Part shown: positions 1 to 8,867 of the stretch, one piece after another | Layout: each line of letters starts with the position of its first letter | Position numbering within the stretch: position 1 is the stretch's first letter | Origin: Lysobacteraceae bacterium NML93-0793 | GTDB lineage: Bacteria; Pseudomonadota; Gammaproteobacteria; Xanthomonadales; Xanthomonadaceae | Reading direction: 5' to 3' | NCBI GenBank assembly: GCA_002324875.1 | Contig: NTJG01000004.1 | Coordinates: 62,001-126,000, forward strand | Length of the DNA stretch: 64,000 nucleotides | The notes under the pieces: generated by a model | The model's database searches: none | The model's input: the letters and a program-made list of their open reading frames with translations, nothing else | What the model was told of the DNA's origin: nothing | Program-made: the position numbers and the translations under genes

Positions 1-33
1 GCGGTGTCCCAAGCGTACGGAACGCCACCCCAC

Positions 34-1041
34 ATGACCCAGACGATTACGATCATCCGCGGCGACGGTATCGGCCCGGAGATCATGGACGCCACGCTGC
101 ACGTGCTCGACGCGATGCAGCTCGGCCTGCAGTACGAAGACGCCGATGCCGGCCTGATGGCCCTCGAAAAGCACGGCGAGCTGCTGCCCGCGGCCACCAT
201 GGATTCGATCCGCCGCAACAAGATCGCGCTCAAGAGCCCGCTGACCACGCCGGTCGGCGGCGGCTTCAGCTCGATCAACGTGGAACTGCGTCGCCAGTTC
301 GACCTTTACGCCAACGTGCGGCCGGCGACCTCGTTCCCGAACACCCGCTCGCGCTTCGACAGCGGCGTCAACCTGATCACGATCCGCGAGAACACCGAAG
401 GCTCGTACATCAGCGAAGGCCAGGAAGTATCGGCCGATGGCGAGACCGCGGTGTCGATCACGCGCATCACCCGCAAGGGCTCGGACCGGATCGTGCGCTA
501 CGCGTTCGACCTGGCGCGCAAGACCGGCCGCAAGAAGGTCACGATCGTCCACAAGGCCAACATCCTCAAGAGCACGTCAGGCCTGTTCCTGAAGGTCGCG
601 CGTGAGGTGGCGGCCGAGTATCCGGACATCGAAGCCAACGAGATGATCGTCGACAACACCTGCATGCAGCTGGTGATGCGTCCCGAGCAGTTCGACATCA
701 TCGTGACGACGAACCTCTTCGGCGACATCATCTCGGACCTGTGCGCCGGTCTGGTCGGCGGCCTGGGCCTCGCGCCGGGCGCGAACATCGGCCAGGACGT
801 GGCCATCTTCGAAGCCGTGCACGGCTCGGCGCCCGACATCGCCGGCAAGGGCCTGGCCAATCCCTGCGCGCTGCTGCTGGCGGCGGCGCAGATGCTCGAC
901 CATCTGGCGATGCCCGAGCAGGCCGAGCGCCTGCGCAACGCGATCGTCGCCACGCTCGACGCGAAGGACGGCGTGACCCCGGACCTCGGCGGCAGCGGCA
1001 ATACGATGGGCTTCGCCAAGGCGATCGTGGCGCACCTGTAA
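34..1041 (+). CDS. icd: NAD-dependent isocitrate dehydrogenase
   Basis: Oxidative decarboxylation of isocitrate to 2-oxoglutarate in the TCA cycle, cytosolic. The protein shows the isocitrate/isopropylmalate dehydrogenase fold: an N-terminal GDGIGPE motif, the substrate-binding stretch SINVELRRQFDLYANVRP near residues 80-97, the metal-site NLFGDIISD segment and a C-terminal HGSAPDIAG nucleotide-binding loop, in which Asp-Ile is typical of NAD rather than NADP enzymes. The ATG at 34 is preferred over an upstream in-frame GTG at position 4: it gives 335 aa, the usual length of the Xanthomonas-type homologue, and places the conserved TITIIRGDGIGPE right at the N-terminus. 3-isopropylmalate dehydrogenase is a less likely alternative. 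A strong terminator follows the stop codon. Confidence 0.9.
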   Translation: MTQTITIIRGDGIGPEIMDATLHVLDAMQLGLQYEDADAGLMALEKHGELLPAATMDSIRRNKIALKSPLTTPVGGGFSSINVELRRQFDLYANVRPATSFPNTRSRFDSGVNLITIRENTEGSYISEGQEVSADGETAVSITRITRKGSDRIVRYAFDLARKTGRKKVTIVHKANILKSTSGLFLKVAREVAAEYPDIEANEMIVDNTCMQLVMRPEQFDIIVTTNLFGDIISDLCAGLVGGLGLAPGANIGQDVAIFEAVHGSAPDIAGKGLANPCALLLAAAQMLDHLAMPEQAERLRNAIVATLDAKDGVTPDLGGSGNTMGFAKAIVAHL

Positions 1042-1070
1042 CCGCCCCTGCGGTGTCGTGCGGGTTTGCA

Positions 1071-1096
1071 ACGGGACGCTTCGGCGTCCCGTTTTT
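1071..1096 (+). terminator. Rho-independent terminator of icd
   Basis: A perfect 9-bp stem (ACGGGACGC pairing with GCGTCCCGT) closes a TTCG tetraloop and runs directly into five T residues, 30 bases after the icd stop. Confidence 0.9.
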
Positions 1097-1178
1097 CATG
1101 TGCGACTGTCTCGCGCGCTGCGCATGACGACGGCCGGCAGGGGCCGCACAATGCCGCTCCGCGTTCCGGACCCTGCCG

Positions 1179-2498
1179 ATGACCATTCGCCCCAGTGCGC
1201 TGGCACTGACGCCGCTGCTGCTGTTCCTGGCGCTGTTCTTCGGCGCAGGCCTGTATTTCACGGCCCAGGGCGAACCGATGGGCTTCTACCAGCTGCGCGC
1301 GCCGGTGGCCATCCTTCCCGCGCTCGCGCTCGCGGTGTGGCTGGTCCATCGGCGGGGCCTGGCCGCGGGCGAGCTTCTGCTGCGCGGCATGGGCGATCCC
1401 AACATCGTGCTGATGTGTCTGATCTTCCTGCTCGCCGGCGCGTTCGCCTACGTGTCGAGCGCGATCGGGGCGGTCGACGCGGTGGTGTCGATCGGGCTGT
1501 CGGCGGTGCCGCCGGCGCTGGTATTGCCGGGTCTGTTCGTGCTGTCGGGACTGATCGCGCTGGCCATCGGCACGTCGATGGGCACGATCGCCGCGGTGGT
1601 GCCCATCGCGCTCGGCGTGGCCGATGCCTCGGGGCTCGCACCGGCGCTGGTCGTCGGCACGGTGATCGGCGGCGCGATGTTCGGCGACAACCTGTCGATC
1701 ATTTCCGACACCACGATCGCCGCCACCCGCACCCAGGGTGCGCAGATGCGCGACAAATTCCGCGAGAACGTGCGGATCGCAGTGCCGGTGGCGGCGGTGA
1801 CGGCCGTGGTGCTCGGCCTGCTCGGCGCCGCGTCGCCGATCGAGACCGAGCCGAGCGGGTCGGCCTGGCTGATGGCGCCCTACCTGCTGGTGCTGGCGCT
1901 GGCGGTGGCCGGCGTCAACGTGCTCGTGGTGCTGTCGCTCGGCATCGTGCTCGCGGGCGCATTCGGCGCGGTGTTCACCGATGACTACGGGCCGGTGGCG
2001 CTCGTCGGCGACATCTGGTCGGGCTTCGAGGGCATGACCGAGATCCTGCTGTTGTCGCTGCTGATCGGAGGCCTGGCCGCATTGACCAAGGCCGGCGGCG
2101 GTCTCGACTGGCTGGCACAGGCGATCGGGCGTCTGGCGCGCGGTCGCCGGGGACGCCGTGCGGGCGAGTTCAGCATCGCGGCCCTGTCGGCCACCGCGGA
2201 CGTGTTCACCGCCAACAACACGGTCGCGATCCTGGTCAGCGGCAGCGTCGCCCGCGACATCGCCGAAACCCACGGCATCAGCCCGCGGCGTGCGGCCAGC
2301 GTGATCGACATCTTCGCCTGCGTGGCCCAGGGCGTGTTGCCCTACGGCGCCCAGATCCTGCTGGCTGCGTCGCTGTCGGCGGTGTCGCCGCTGGCTCTGG
2401 CCGGCAGCGTCTACTACTGCTGGCTGCTGGCGGTCGCCACCATCGTCTTCATCGCCTGGCCGAGGCGCGCCTCCAGGCGTGAACCCGTCAGCGGCTGA
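1179..2498 (+). CDS. NhaC-family Na+/H+ antiporter
   Basis: A 439-aa polytopic inner-membrane protein with about 10-12 hydrophobic segments. The pattern of long Ala/Leu/Val-rich helices, the GTSMGTIAAVVPIALG segment near residue 130, the GGAMFGDNLSIISDTTIAATRTQG segment near residues 165-185 and TADVFTANNTVAI near residue 345 are characteristic of the NhaC/ArsB-like ion transporter superfamily. Family members exchange cytoplasmic Na+ for external H+. The exact ion specificity cannot be read from the sequence. It stands alone between the icd terminator and the tRNA pair, with no evident operon partner. Confidence 0.8.
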   Translation: MTIRPSALALTPLLLFLALFFGAGLYFTAQGEPMGFYQLRAPVAILPALALAVWLVHRRGLAAGELLLRGMGDPNIVLMCLIFLLAGAFAYVSSAIGAVDAVVSIGLSAVPPALVLPGLFVLSGLIALAIGTSMGTIAAVVPIALGVADASGLAPALVVGTVIGGAMFGDNLSIISDTTIAATRTQGAQMRDKFRENVRIAVPVAAVTAVVLGLLGAASPIETEPSGSAWLMAPYLLVLALAVAGVNVLVVLSLGIVLAGAFGAVFTDDYGPVALVGDIWSGFEGMTEILLLSLLIGGLAALTKAGGGLDWLAQAIGRLARGRRGRRAGEFSIAALSATADVFTANNTVAILVSGSVARDIAETHGISPRRAASVIDIFACVAQGVLPYGAQILLAASLSAVSPLALAGSVYYCWLLAVATIVFIAWPRRASRREPVSG

Positions 2499-2692
2499 GC
2501 GGGCGCAGTAAGACCCGGATGCGGAGGAGGAGGGCGTGCGCCCGCGAGCCTCGCGCCGCACCCGTTGCTGCCGACCCGCGACGACACTCCCGGGCCGTCC
2601 ACGGGTGTGCAAAGGCAGAAGATCGCGCCGGGCTTGAGACTGGAGAGGATGGGCGGAGCCGGCACCGCGGCGCGCCGGTTGATCCATTCGGA

Positions 2693-2769
2693 TGGCGCGC
2701 CCGACAGGAATCGAACCTGTAACCCCCGGCTTAGAAGGCCGGTGCTCTATCCGGTTGAGCTACGGGCGC
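2693..2769 (-). tRNA. tRNA-Arg (anticodon TCT)
   Basis: On the minus strand the acceptor stem GCGCCCG pairs with CGGGCGC, followed by a G discriminator and an encoded CCA. The D-arm AGCTCAACCGGATAGAGC, the T-arm with GGTTCGATTCC, and the anticodon loop CTTCTAA between CGGC/GCCG arms are all readable. The anticodon TCT reads AGA/AGG codons, which are rare in this high-GC genome. It is 24 bases from the tRNA-Pro gene in the same orientation. Confidence 0.95.
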
Positions 2770-2793
2770 GGAGGGACGCGGCAGGCGGAAAAA

Positions 2794-2870
2794 TGGTCGG
2801 GGTAGAGGGATTCGAACCCCCGACATCCTGCTCCCAAAGCAGGCGCGCTACCAGACTGCGCTATACCCCG
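2794..2870 (-). tRNA. tRNA-Pro (anticodon TGG)
   Basis: Minus-strand cloverleaf: acceptor CGGGGTA/TACCCCG, encoded CCA at 2794-2796, T-loop GGTTCGAATCC, and anticodon stem CTGC/GCAG around the loop TTTGGGA giving TGG. The C at position 1 is characteristic of bacterial tRNA-Pro. Confidence 0.95.
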
Positions 2871-3020
2871 CCGGAACGAGCGGCGACACGCGCGGCGTGA
2901 CACCGGCGAGGGCGGCATTGTCGGAACCCGCCGTGACCCTGTCAACGCGGCGCCGCTGACTCCGGCGCCGTGTATCCTGCCGGTTGCGATCTTCCACGGA
3001 CTTCACAGGGGCCTTCTTCC

Positions 3021-3785
3021 ATGCGCAGCGGCAATCCGACCCTCAAGGAATCGACCTTCCTCGACCTCGCCAGCGGCAGCGTCGTTTCGCGCGACGGCGA
3101 GGCGATGACCCTCAACGGCACCGTCAGCAAGACCGGTTTCCTGTTGTTGTTGACCGTGCTGACCGCGGCGTTCGCCTGGTCGCAGGTCGAATTCGGCGTC
3201 GACGGCCGTCCGCAGCCGGGCTTCGGCATGTATCTGTGGGGCGGTGCGATCGGCGGCTTCATCATCGCGATGGTCACCGTGTTCAAGAAGGAATGGGCGC
3301 CGGTCACCGCGCCGCTGTACGCGCTGGTGGAGGGGTTCTTCCTCGGCGCGATCTCGGCGATGTACAACTTCATGTACGAGGGCATCGTGCTGCAGGCGGT
3401 GATGCTGACCTTCGGCACGCTGTTCGCGCTGCTGTTCGCGTACCGCAGCGGGCTGATCAAGGCCACCGAAAACTTCAAGCTGGGCGTGGTGGCCGCCACG
3501 GGTGGTATCGCGCTGGTCTATCTGGCGACGATCGTGCTGGGCTTCTTCGGCGTGTCGATTCCGTTGATCCATGAATCCGGCCTGGTGGGCATCGGCTTCA
3601 GCCTGTTCGTCGTCGTGATCGCGGCGTTGAACCTCGTGCTGGATTTCGATTTCATCGAGACCGGCGTCGAGCAGGGCGCGCCGAAGTATATGGAGTGGTA
3701 CGGGGCGTTCGGCCTGATGGTCACGCTGGTGTGGCTGTACATCGAGTTCCTGCGCCTGCTTTCGAAACTGCAATCGCGCAACTGA
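3021..3785 (+). CDS. Bax inhibitor-1/YccA family membrane protein
   Basis: A 254-aa protein with seven hydrophobic segments of the BI-1 (TMBIM/UPF0005) superfamily. Visible features are a soluble N-terminus of about 35 residues, then closely spaced helices, including GGAIGGFIIAMVTVF, YALVEGFFLGAISAMYNF and LVFDFDFIETG-like text (here NLVLDFDFIETGVEQG) near the C-terminus. The acidic FDFIE segment sits where the family has its conserved Asp residues. Bacterial members are inner-membrane proteins implicated in ion (Ca2+/H+) leak and stress tolerance; the function here is inferred from family only. The ATG at 3021 is chosen over an upstream in-frame start at 2970 because homologues begin close to this Met-Arg-Ser sequence. 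Confidence 0.85.
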   Translation: MRSGNPTLKESTFLDLASGSVVSRDGEAMTLNGTVSKTGFLLLLTVLTAAFAWSQVEFGVDGRPQPGFGMYLWGGAIGGFIIAMVTVFKKEWAPVTAPLYALVEGFFLGAISAMYNFMYEGIVLQAVMLTFGTLFALLFAYRSGLIKATENFKLGVVAATGGIALVYLATIVLGFFGVSIPLIHESGLVGIGFSLFVVVIAALNLVLDFDFIETGVEQGAPKYMEWYGAFGLMVTLVWLYIEFLRLLSKLQSRN

Positions 3786-3812
3786 CGTTCGCACAGCAGC
3801 GACGCATGTGGA

Positions 3813-3836
3813 ACGGGCGGCCAGGGCGCCCGTTTC
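3813..3836 (+). terminator. Probable terminator after the BI-1 gene
   Basis: A 7-bp stem ACGGGCG/CGCCCGT with a 7-nt loop, followed by TTTC, starts 28 bases after the stop codon. The T-run is short, so efficiency is uncertain. Confidence 0.6.
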
Positions 3837-3993
3837 GCGTTCAGGGGGTCGATGCTCCCGCCCGGAACGCCGTAACGCAGGTCGAAGCTGCGGCGCGCAG
3901 ACATGGACAGGGTGGGGCTGAACGTCGCCGCATCCTGCACGCCTACTGCACAGCCGGCTTCCTACGCTTGCGCACCATTCCGGAACGCCCACC

Positions 3994-4797
3994 ATGCGCC
4001 TGCTCGCCGGCTGCGAACTGTCGATAGAAACCGAAGCCTCCGGCGCCGTGCAGGCGATGCTGCGTCCGCGTTCGGGTGGCGTGCGTTGGCGCGTGAACGA
4101 CCGGGACGGTTTCGACCCGGTCCACGCCTTCGCCGAGTACACCGACGGCTTCGGTAATCGCTGTCAGCGCTTCACGCTGCCCGAGGGGCTCACGCGCCTT
4201 CAGGTGCAGTCGGTGGTCGACACCGCACCGGACCTTCCGGTCGCGCCGATGGCGCCCGCGAACGATCCTGCGGCACTGCCGGCAGAGACGCTGCAGTTCC
4301 TGCTGCCCAGCCGGTACTGTCCGTCGGACCGCGCGCCGATGTGGCAGCGGGCACTGTCGGTGGTCGGCGACGCCACGCCCGGCTACGCGCAGGCCGAGGC
4401 GATCCGTGCCTGGATCCACACGCATCTGGCGTACCGCTACGGCACGAGCGATTCCAGCACCGATGCCCAGCAGACGCTGGAGCAGGGCGCCGGCGTCTGC
4501 CGCGATTTCGCCCACGTCGGCATCACCCTATGCCGCGCGCTCGACATTCCGGCGCGCATGGTCGTGGGCTGGCTGCATGATCTGAAACCGATGGATCTGC
4601 ACGCCTGGTTCGAAGCCTATCTGGGCGACACCTGGTATGCCTTCGACGCCACCCAGGCAGCGCCGCGCGGCGGGCGCGTGGTCATCGCGCACGGGCGCGA
4701 CGCGGCCGATGTCGCCTTCCTCACCAGCTACCGTCCCCTGCGGACCCTGTCGATCCGCGTGTGGACGGATATCGACGGCGACGCGCACGCAGACTGA
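3994..4797 (+). CDS. Transglutaminase-like superfamily protein
   Basis: A 267-aa protein. The N-terminal ~100 residues form the beta-rich domain typical of bacterial transglutaminase-like proteins, with AEYTDGFGNRCQRF near residue 50. The core follows: GAGVCRDFAH near residue 168 carries the nucleophilic Cys, MDLHAWFEAYL near residue 205 the catalytic His, and YAFDAT near residue 217 the Asp, so the triad is intact. No signal peptide is visible. The family includes proteases, amidases and cross-linking enzymes; the substrate is unknown. It lies 11 bases upstream of a zinc-ribbon metallopeptidase gene, and these two families often co-occur with ATP-grasp/alpha-E peptide-ligase genes, but no such ligase is in this window. 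Confidence 0.85.
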   Translation: MRLLAGCELSIETEASGAVQAMLRPRSGGVRWRVNDRDGFDPVHAFAEYTDGFGNRCQRFTLPEGLTRLQVQSVVDTAPDLPVAPMAPANDPAALPAETLQFLLPSRYCPSDRAPMWQRALSVVGDATPGYAQAEAIRAWIHTHLAYRYGTSDSSTDAQQTLEQGAGVCRDFAHVGITLCRALDIPARMVVGWLHDLKPMDLHAWFEAYLGDTWYAFDATQAAPRGGRVVIAHGRDAADVAFLTSYRPLRTLSIRVWTDIDGDAHAD

Positions 4798-4808
4798 AGG
4801 CACCTACG

Positions 4809-5891
4809 ATGCGATTGTTCAAATGCTCGCGATGCGAGCAGGTGCTGTATTTCGAGAATACCGAGTGTCTGCGCTGCGGAAGCCGGCTCGGTTTCTTCCC
4901 CGGCACCCTGATGCTCGAGGCGCTGGAGCCGGAGGGCGACGCTTGGCGATCCCTCGATGGTCCGCCCGGTCTGCACCGGTTCTGCCGCAACGCCGAGCAC
5001 TCGGCGTGCAACTGGATGCTGTCGGCCGACGATCCGGCGCCGTATTGTCGCGCCTGTCGCCACAACCGCACCGTGCCGGATCTGGGCATCGCCGAGCGGC
5101 TCGATGCCTGGCGGCGTATCGAAACGGCGAAGCGCCGCCTGTTCTACACCCTGTTGCGGTTGCAGTTGCCCACTCCAGACCCCAACAGCTCGGATCCGCA
5201 GCCGCTGTCGTTCGACTTCCTCGCCGACCCCAGGCGCGGGCCCAAGGTGATGACGGGGCACGACAATGGCCACATCACCATCGCCTTGTCCGAGGCCGAC
5301 GATCTTGCCCGCGAACGGCTGCGTATCGAGCTCGGCGAGCCGTATCGCACCTTGCTCGGCCATTTCAGGCACGAGATCGGTCATTACTACTGGGATCGCC
5401 TGGTGCGCGACGCCGGCGAATACGAACTCGCGCGCTGCCGCGCCGTGTTCGGTGACGAGCGACGCGATTACGGCGAGGCGCTGGCCGCGCACTACGCCAA
5501 CGGAGCCCCGGACGACTGGCAGACGAGCTACGTCAGCAGTTACGCCACGATGCACGCCTGGGAGGACTGGGCCGAAACCTGGGCGCATTACCTGCACATG
5601 GTGGACACGCTGGAAATGGCGTCGGCCTTCGGCATCCGGATCGCGCCGGACGTGGCGGACGACGCCTCGATGGACGCACGCCTGGCGTTCGACCCGCTGC
5701 AGGTCACGCATGTCCAACGGCTCGTCGACGCCTGGCTGCCGTTGACCTACGCGGTGAACAGCCTCAACCGCGCGATGGGGCAGTCGGATCTCTATCCGTT
5801 CGTGATCGCGCCTGCGGTGATCGGCAAGATGGCCTACATCCATGATCTGATCCGGCAGCAACGCTCGCGTCCCGCCAGTGGAGGTGTCTAG
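4809..5891 (+). CDS. Zinc-ribbon putative metallopeptidase
   Basis: A 360-aa protein. Residues 1-35 contain a CxxC...CxxC zinc ribbon (CSRCEQV and CLRCGSR), and a second Cys pair, CRACR, lies near residue 85. The catalytic-type HEIGH motif lies near residue 195 within FRHEIGHYYWDRLV, and WAETWAHYLHMVDTLE downstream contains a likely third ligand. This matches the family of cytosolic putative zinc-binding metallopeptidases with an N-terminal zinc ribbon. The ATG at 4809 starts immediately before the zinc ribbon; a longer in-frame start at 4761 would lie inside the transglutaminase gene. The 11-base gap suggests cotranscription and a joint role with the transglutaminase-like protein. The physiological substrate is unknown. 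Confidence 0.8.
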   Translation: MRLFKCSRCEQVLYFENTECLRCGSRLGFFPGTLMLEALEPEGDAWRSLDGPPGLHRFCRNAEHSACNWMLSADDPAPYCRACRHNRTVPDLGIAERLDAWRRIETAKRRLFYTLLRLQLPTPDPNSSDPQPLSFDFLADPRRGPKVMTGHDNGHITIALSEADDLARERLRIELGEPYRTLLGHFRHEIGHYYWDRLVRDAGEYELARCRAVFGDERRDYGEALAAHYANGAPDDWQTSYVSSYATMHAWEDWAETWAHYLHMVDTLEMASAFGIRIAPDVADDASMDARLAFDPLQVTHVQRLVDAWLPLTYAVNSLNRAMGQSDLYPFVIAPAVIGKMAYIHDLIRQQRSRPASGGV

Positions 5892-6082
5892 GTCGGGGCG
5901 CGCCGTCGCACGGGTGCCGACGCCCCATCTGCATGCGCTGTGATTTCGCCGGGAGCGCGCTACACTTCACGCCCGGCGCAGCGACATTCACGCCGGGGCA
6001 TTCCGTTTCCGCTCGAATCGGATAGAATGCGCGGCTCGTCGCAGGACTCGCGTCCCAGCGGCGGTCTGAAACGCTTTCATGT

Positions 6083-6160
6083 GGTGGCTGTAGCTCAGTT
6101 GGTTAGAGTACTGGATTGTGATTCCAGTGGTCGGGGGTTCGAGTCCCCTCAGCCACCCCA
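6083..6160 (+). tRNA. tRNA-His (anticodon GTG)
   Basis: Acceptor GTGGCTG (6084-6090) pairs with CAGCCAC. An extra 5' G at 6083 pairs with the C at 6157, the hallmark G-1:C73 pair of tRNA-His. The anticodon GTG is at 6118-6120 in the loop TTGTGAT, the T-loop is GGTTCGAGTCC, and CCA is encoded. Confidence 0.95.
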
Positions 6161-6187
6161 CCGTGTCATGGCACACACCCTCGGGTG

Positions 6188-6216
6188 TTGCTCAAGCGCG
6201 CAGAGTTGCGTACACT
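6188..6216 (+). promoter_or_regulatory. Sigma-70-type promoter of tRNA-Lys
   Basis: A TTGCTC -35 box and a TACACT -10 box are separated by exactly 17 bases and followed by a GC-rich discriminator (GCGCGC) typical of stringently controlled stable-RNA promoters, 17 bases upstream of the tRNA 5' end. Confidence 0.6.
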
Positions 6217-6232
6217 GCGCGCCCGCTTCATC

Positions 6233-6308
6233 GGGCCGTTAGCTCAGTTGGTAGAGCAGTTGACTCTTAATCAATAGGTCCAAGGTTCGAATCCTTGACG
6301 GCCCACCA
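6233..6308 (+). tRNA. tRNA-Lys (anticodon CTT)
   Basis: Acceptor GGGCCGT/ACGGCCC, D-arm AGCTCAGTTGGTAGAGC, anticodon loop CTCTTAA giving CTT, T-loop GGTTCGAATCC, A discriminator and encoded CCA. It is nearly identical in plan to E. coli tRNA-Lys except for the C in the wobble position, so it reads AAG only. Confidence 0.95.
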
Positions 6309-6319
6309 GTTCACGAAAG

Positions 6320-6344
6320 CGCCCGGCATTGCCGGGCGTTTTTC
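6320..6344 (+). terminator. Rho-independent terminator of tRNA-Lys
   Basis: An 8-bp stem CGCCCGGC/GCCGGGCG with a 3-nt loop, preceded by GAAA and followed by TTTTTC, starts 11 bases after the tRNA CCA. Confidence 0.9.
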
Positions 6345-6428
6345 GTTTCGGGCGAGTCCTGCTCCGCCAGGCAGGCATCGGGCCCGCGGATGGTCTACGA
6401 TGCGCGCCGGCCCGCATGCGGGCACATC

Positions 6429-6513
6429 GCGAAAGTGGCGGAATTGGTAGACGCCCTGGTTTTAGGTGCCAGTGCCGCAAGGCGTGCGGGTTCGAGTCCC
6501 GCCTTTCGCACCA
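6429..6513 (+). tRNA. tRNA-Leu (anticodon TAG)
   Basis: An 85-nt class II tRNA: acceptor GCGAAAG/CTTTCGC, the D-arm with GGAATTGGTAGACGC, anticodon TAG in the loop TTTAGGT, a long variable arm (TGCCGCAAGGCGT), T-loop GGTTCGAGTCC, A discriminator and encoded CCA. It precedes tig by 250 bases that contain no other recognisable gene. Confidence 0.95.
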
Positions 6514-6763
6514 AGCCGGGCCGTTCGACGCGGTGGGCCGCCGGGGCATCCGCCGCCGGGCGGTGGATCGCGGCGTGCTCGCACAGCGCCACATGTCGGC
6601 TGTCGCGTCTGCGCGTCCGGCGCGCATCGCTGGCGGCCGGGGCGCGAATCCGCCACACTATCGCGTTCCGTCGCCGGGGCCTGTACGGCCATCGTCGGCA
6701 GTCTCACCCAACCTCAATCAGTCAGATGTCGCGCGGCGGGCTGCCGCGAGCGCAGGAGTGGAT

Positions 6764-8071
6764 ATGCAAGTTTCGGTCGAATCGCTGGGCAGTCTGGAAC
6801 GCAAGATGACGTTCCGCGTGCCATCCGAACGCCTGGAAACCCAGGTCGGCGGCCGTCTGCGCGAGATCGCGCGGACCACCCGCCTCAAGGGCTTCCGTCC
6901 GGGCAAGGTGCCGGCCAAGGTGGTCGAGCAGCGCTTCGGCGAGCAGGTCCGCGCCGAGGTCCTCGACGGCCTGCTGCGCGAGGGCTTCGACCAGGCGATC
7001 CGCGAGAACGAACTCCGCCTCGCCGGGGCGCCGCAGATCACCCCGGACGGCGAAGCGGGCGAGGGCGAGCTCGCGTTCACCGCCACGTTCGAAGTGGTGC
7101 CGGATTTCGGTGACATCGAGCTGGAGAAGCTCCAGGTCGTGCGCCACACCGCCGAGGTCGCCGAAGACGACATCGACCGCATGATCGAGAACCTGCGTCT
7201 GCAGCGCCGCAGCTGGAGCGCGGTCACGCGCGGCGCGGCCAAGGGCGATGCGGTCGATGTCGAGACCTGGTCGCAGATCGGCGACGAGCGTCTGCCGGCC
7301 GAAGGCGCCGAGCGCGGCGTCACGGTGCTCGGCTCGGGCGCGATGTATCCCGAGCTCGAGGACGCGCTGGTCGGTCTCGCCAAGGGCGAGGAAAAGACCG
7401 TCGAAGTGACCTTCCCCGAGGACTGGCGCGTACCGCAGCTCGCGGGCAAGCAGGCCAGCGTGCACGTCAAGGTCGAGCAGGTCTCGGAGCAGCAGCTGCC
7501 CGAGGTCGATGGTGCGTTCATCCGCAGCTTCGGCGTCAAGAGCGGCGAAATGGCCCAGTTCCGCACCGAGATCCGCAGCAACCTCGAGCGCGAGCTCAAG
7601 GGCGCGCTGATGAACCGTCTGCGTCGCGAAGTGGGTGAGCAGCTGGTTGCCGCCTTCGCGCACATCGAGCTGCCGCCGAAGCTGGTCGAGGCCGAGGCGA
7701 AGTCGCTGCTGCGCCAGACCGTCGAGCAGGCACGCCGCAACGGCCAGAATCCGAACGTGCCCGACGATGCCCATGCCGGCTTCGTCGAGCCGGCGCGCAA
7801 GCGTGTGCTCGTCGGCCTGCTGGTCGGTGAAGTGGCCCGTCGCCATGATCTGAAGCTCGATCCCAAGCGCGTGAACGAGACCATGCGTCTGATCGCCTCG
7901 ACCTACGAGGAGCCGCAGCAGGTCATTGAGATGTACCGCAATGACCCCCAGCTGATGTCGGGTCTGCAGAATCGCGTGATGGAAGAGCAGGTGATCGACT
8001 GGATCGCCGAACGCGCCCAGCACACCGAGCAGGCGCTGAGCTTCCAGGACGCGATCGGCCCGCAGGCCTGA
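6764..8071 (+). CDS. tig: Trigger factor, ribosome-associated chaperone/PPIase
   Basis: Co-translational folding chaperone that docks on ribosomal protein uL23 at the exit tunnel. The 435-aa length fits the family. The ribosome-binding signature GFRPGKVP is at residues 43-50 of the N-terminal domain. The FKBP-type PPIase domain spans roughly residues 150-240 (GDAVDVETW ... [18 protein letters not shown]), followed by the helical C-terminal chaperone domain. The ATG at 6764 is chosen because an AGGAG sits 5 bases upstream and conserved MQVSVE text begins there; the open frame continues far upstream through the tRNA-Leu gene without coding. It is the first gene of the tig-clpP-clpX-lon proteostasis block. 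Confidence 0.95.
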   Translation: MQVSVESLGSLERKMTFRVPSERLETQVGGRLREIARTTRLKGFRPGKVPAKVVEQRFGEQVRAEVLDGLLREGFDQAIRENELRLAGAPQITPDGEAGEGELAFTATFEVVPDFGDIELEKLQVVRHTAEVAEDDIDRMIENLRLQRRSWSAVTRGAAKGDAVDVETWSQIGDERLPAEGAERGVTVLGSGAMYPELEDALVGLAKGEEKTVEVTFPEDWRVPQLAGKQASVHVKVEQVSEQQLPEVDGAFIRSFGVKSGEMAQFRTEIRSNLERELKGALMNRLRREVGEQLVAAFAHIELPPKLVEAEAKSLLRQTVEQARRNGQNPNVPDDAHAGFVEPARKRVLVGLLVGEVARRHDLKLDPKRVNETMRLIASTYEEPQQVIEMYRNDPQLMSGLQNRVMEEQVIDWIAERAQHTEQALSFQDAIGPQA

Positions 8072-8088
8072 TCCGCGACGCCTCCCCC

Positions 8089-8110
8089 GTCCGGCCCTTG
8101 CGGGCCGGAC
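8089..8110 (+). other. Hairpin between tig and clpP
   Basis: A perfect 9-bp stem (GTCCGGCCC/GGGCCGGAC) on a TTGC tetraloop, without a T-run. It may act as a weak terminator or an RNA-processing/stabilising element separating tig from clpP. Confidence 0.6.
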
Positions 8111-8130
8111 GCTCCGATGGAAACCGAGCG

Positions 8131-8757
8131 ATGAGCATCGAAACGAAAGCCCTCAACCTGGTGCCGATGGTAGTCGAACAGACCAGCCGCGGCGAGCGCG
8201 CGTACGACATCTATTCGCGCCTGTTGAAGGAGCGCGTGATCTTCCTCGTCGGCGGTATCGACGACCACATGGCGAACGTGATCGTCGCCCAGTTGCTGTT
8301 TCTCGAGGCGGAAAATCCCGAGAAGGACATCAACCTCTACATCAATTCACCGGGTGGCATCGTCACCGCGGGCATGGCGATCTACGACACCATGCAGTTC
8401 ATCAAGCCCGACGTCAGCACCATCTGCATCGGGCAGGCGGCCAGCATGGGCGCGCTGCTGTTGTCGTCGGGTGCGGCCGGCAAGCGCTATGCGCTACCGA
8501 ATTCGCGCGTGATGATCCACCAGCCGCTGGGTGGCTTCCAGGGCCAGGCGACGGACATCGACATCCATGCACGCGAAATCCTGTCGATGAAGCGCCGTCT
8601 GAACGAGATCATGGCCCACCACACCGGCCAGCCGTTCGAGACGATCGCCCACGACACCGAGCGCGACAACTTCAAGAGCGCCGAAGCCGCGCGCGAGTAC
8701 GGTCTCGTCGATCAGGTGCTCGAGCGCCGCCCGGACGAGTCGATCAGCCCGACCTGA
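8131..8757 (+). CDS. clpP: ATP-dependent Clp protease proteolytic subunit
   Basis: Serine peptidase that forms a double heptameric ring and degrades substrates unfolded by ClpX or ClpA. The 208-aa protein has the complete triad: Ser105 in GQAASMGA, His130 in MIHQPLGG and Asp179 in TERDNF. The ATG at 8131 is preferred to an in-frame start at 8098, which would lie inside the intergenic hairpin. The gene is 59 bases after tig and 110 bases before clpX, the standard order in the group. Confidence 0.96.
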   Translation: MSIETKALNLVPMVVEQTSRGERAYDIYSRLLKERVIFLVGGIDDHMANVIVAQLLFLEAENPEKDINLYINSPGGIVTAGMAIYDTMQFIKPDVSTICIGQAASMGALLLSSGAAGKRYALPNSRVMIHQPLGGFQGQATDIDIHAREILSMKRRLNEIMAHHTGQPFETIAHDTERDNFKSAEAAREYGLVDQVLERRPDESISPT

Positions 8758-8796
8758 TCGGCAAGCGTTTGATTTTAAAGGCATTGTTGTAACGGC

Positions 8797-8815
8797 GCGC
8801 CCCACTCGGGGGCGC
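8797..8815 (+). other. Hairpin between clpP and clpX
   Basis: A 7-bp GC stem (GCGCCCC/GGGGCGC) with a 5-nt loop and no T-run. Just downstream, a TGC-TATTCT sequence at about 8826-8834 resembles an extended -10 element that could give clpX its own promoter; no good -35 box is visible. Confidence 0.45.
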
Positions 8816-8867
8816 CGGACGCTGTGCTATTCTCGAAACGTAACCGCAATACAGATTTGGCGAAGGC

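Noticed and set aside
498-2687. Long minus-strand open frame of 729 codons over icd and the NhaC gene
   Set aside because: It is antisense to two well-supported genes, low in complexity (Arg/His/Gln-rich), crosses tRNA-proximal DNA and has no family features; a shadow of high-GC codon use.
8117-8134. Five-codon minicistron overlapping the clpP start (ATG ... TGA)
   Set aside because: No ribosome-binding site and too short to judge; probably chance.
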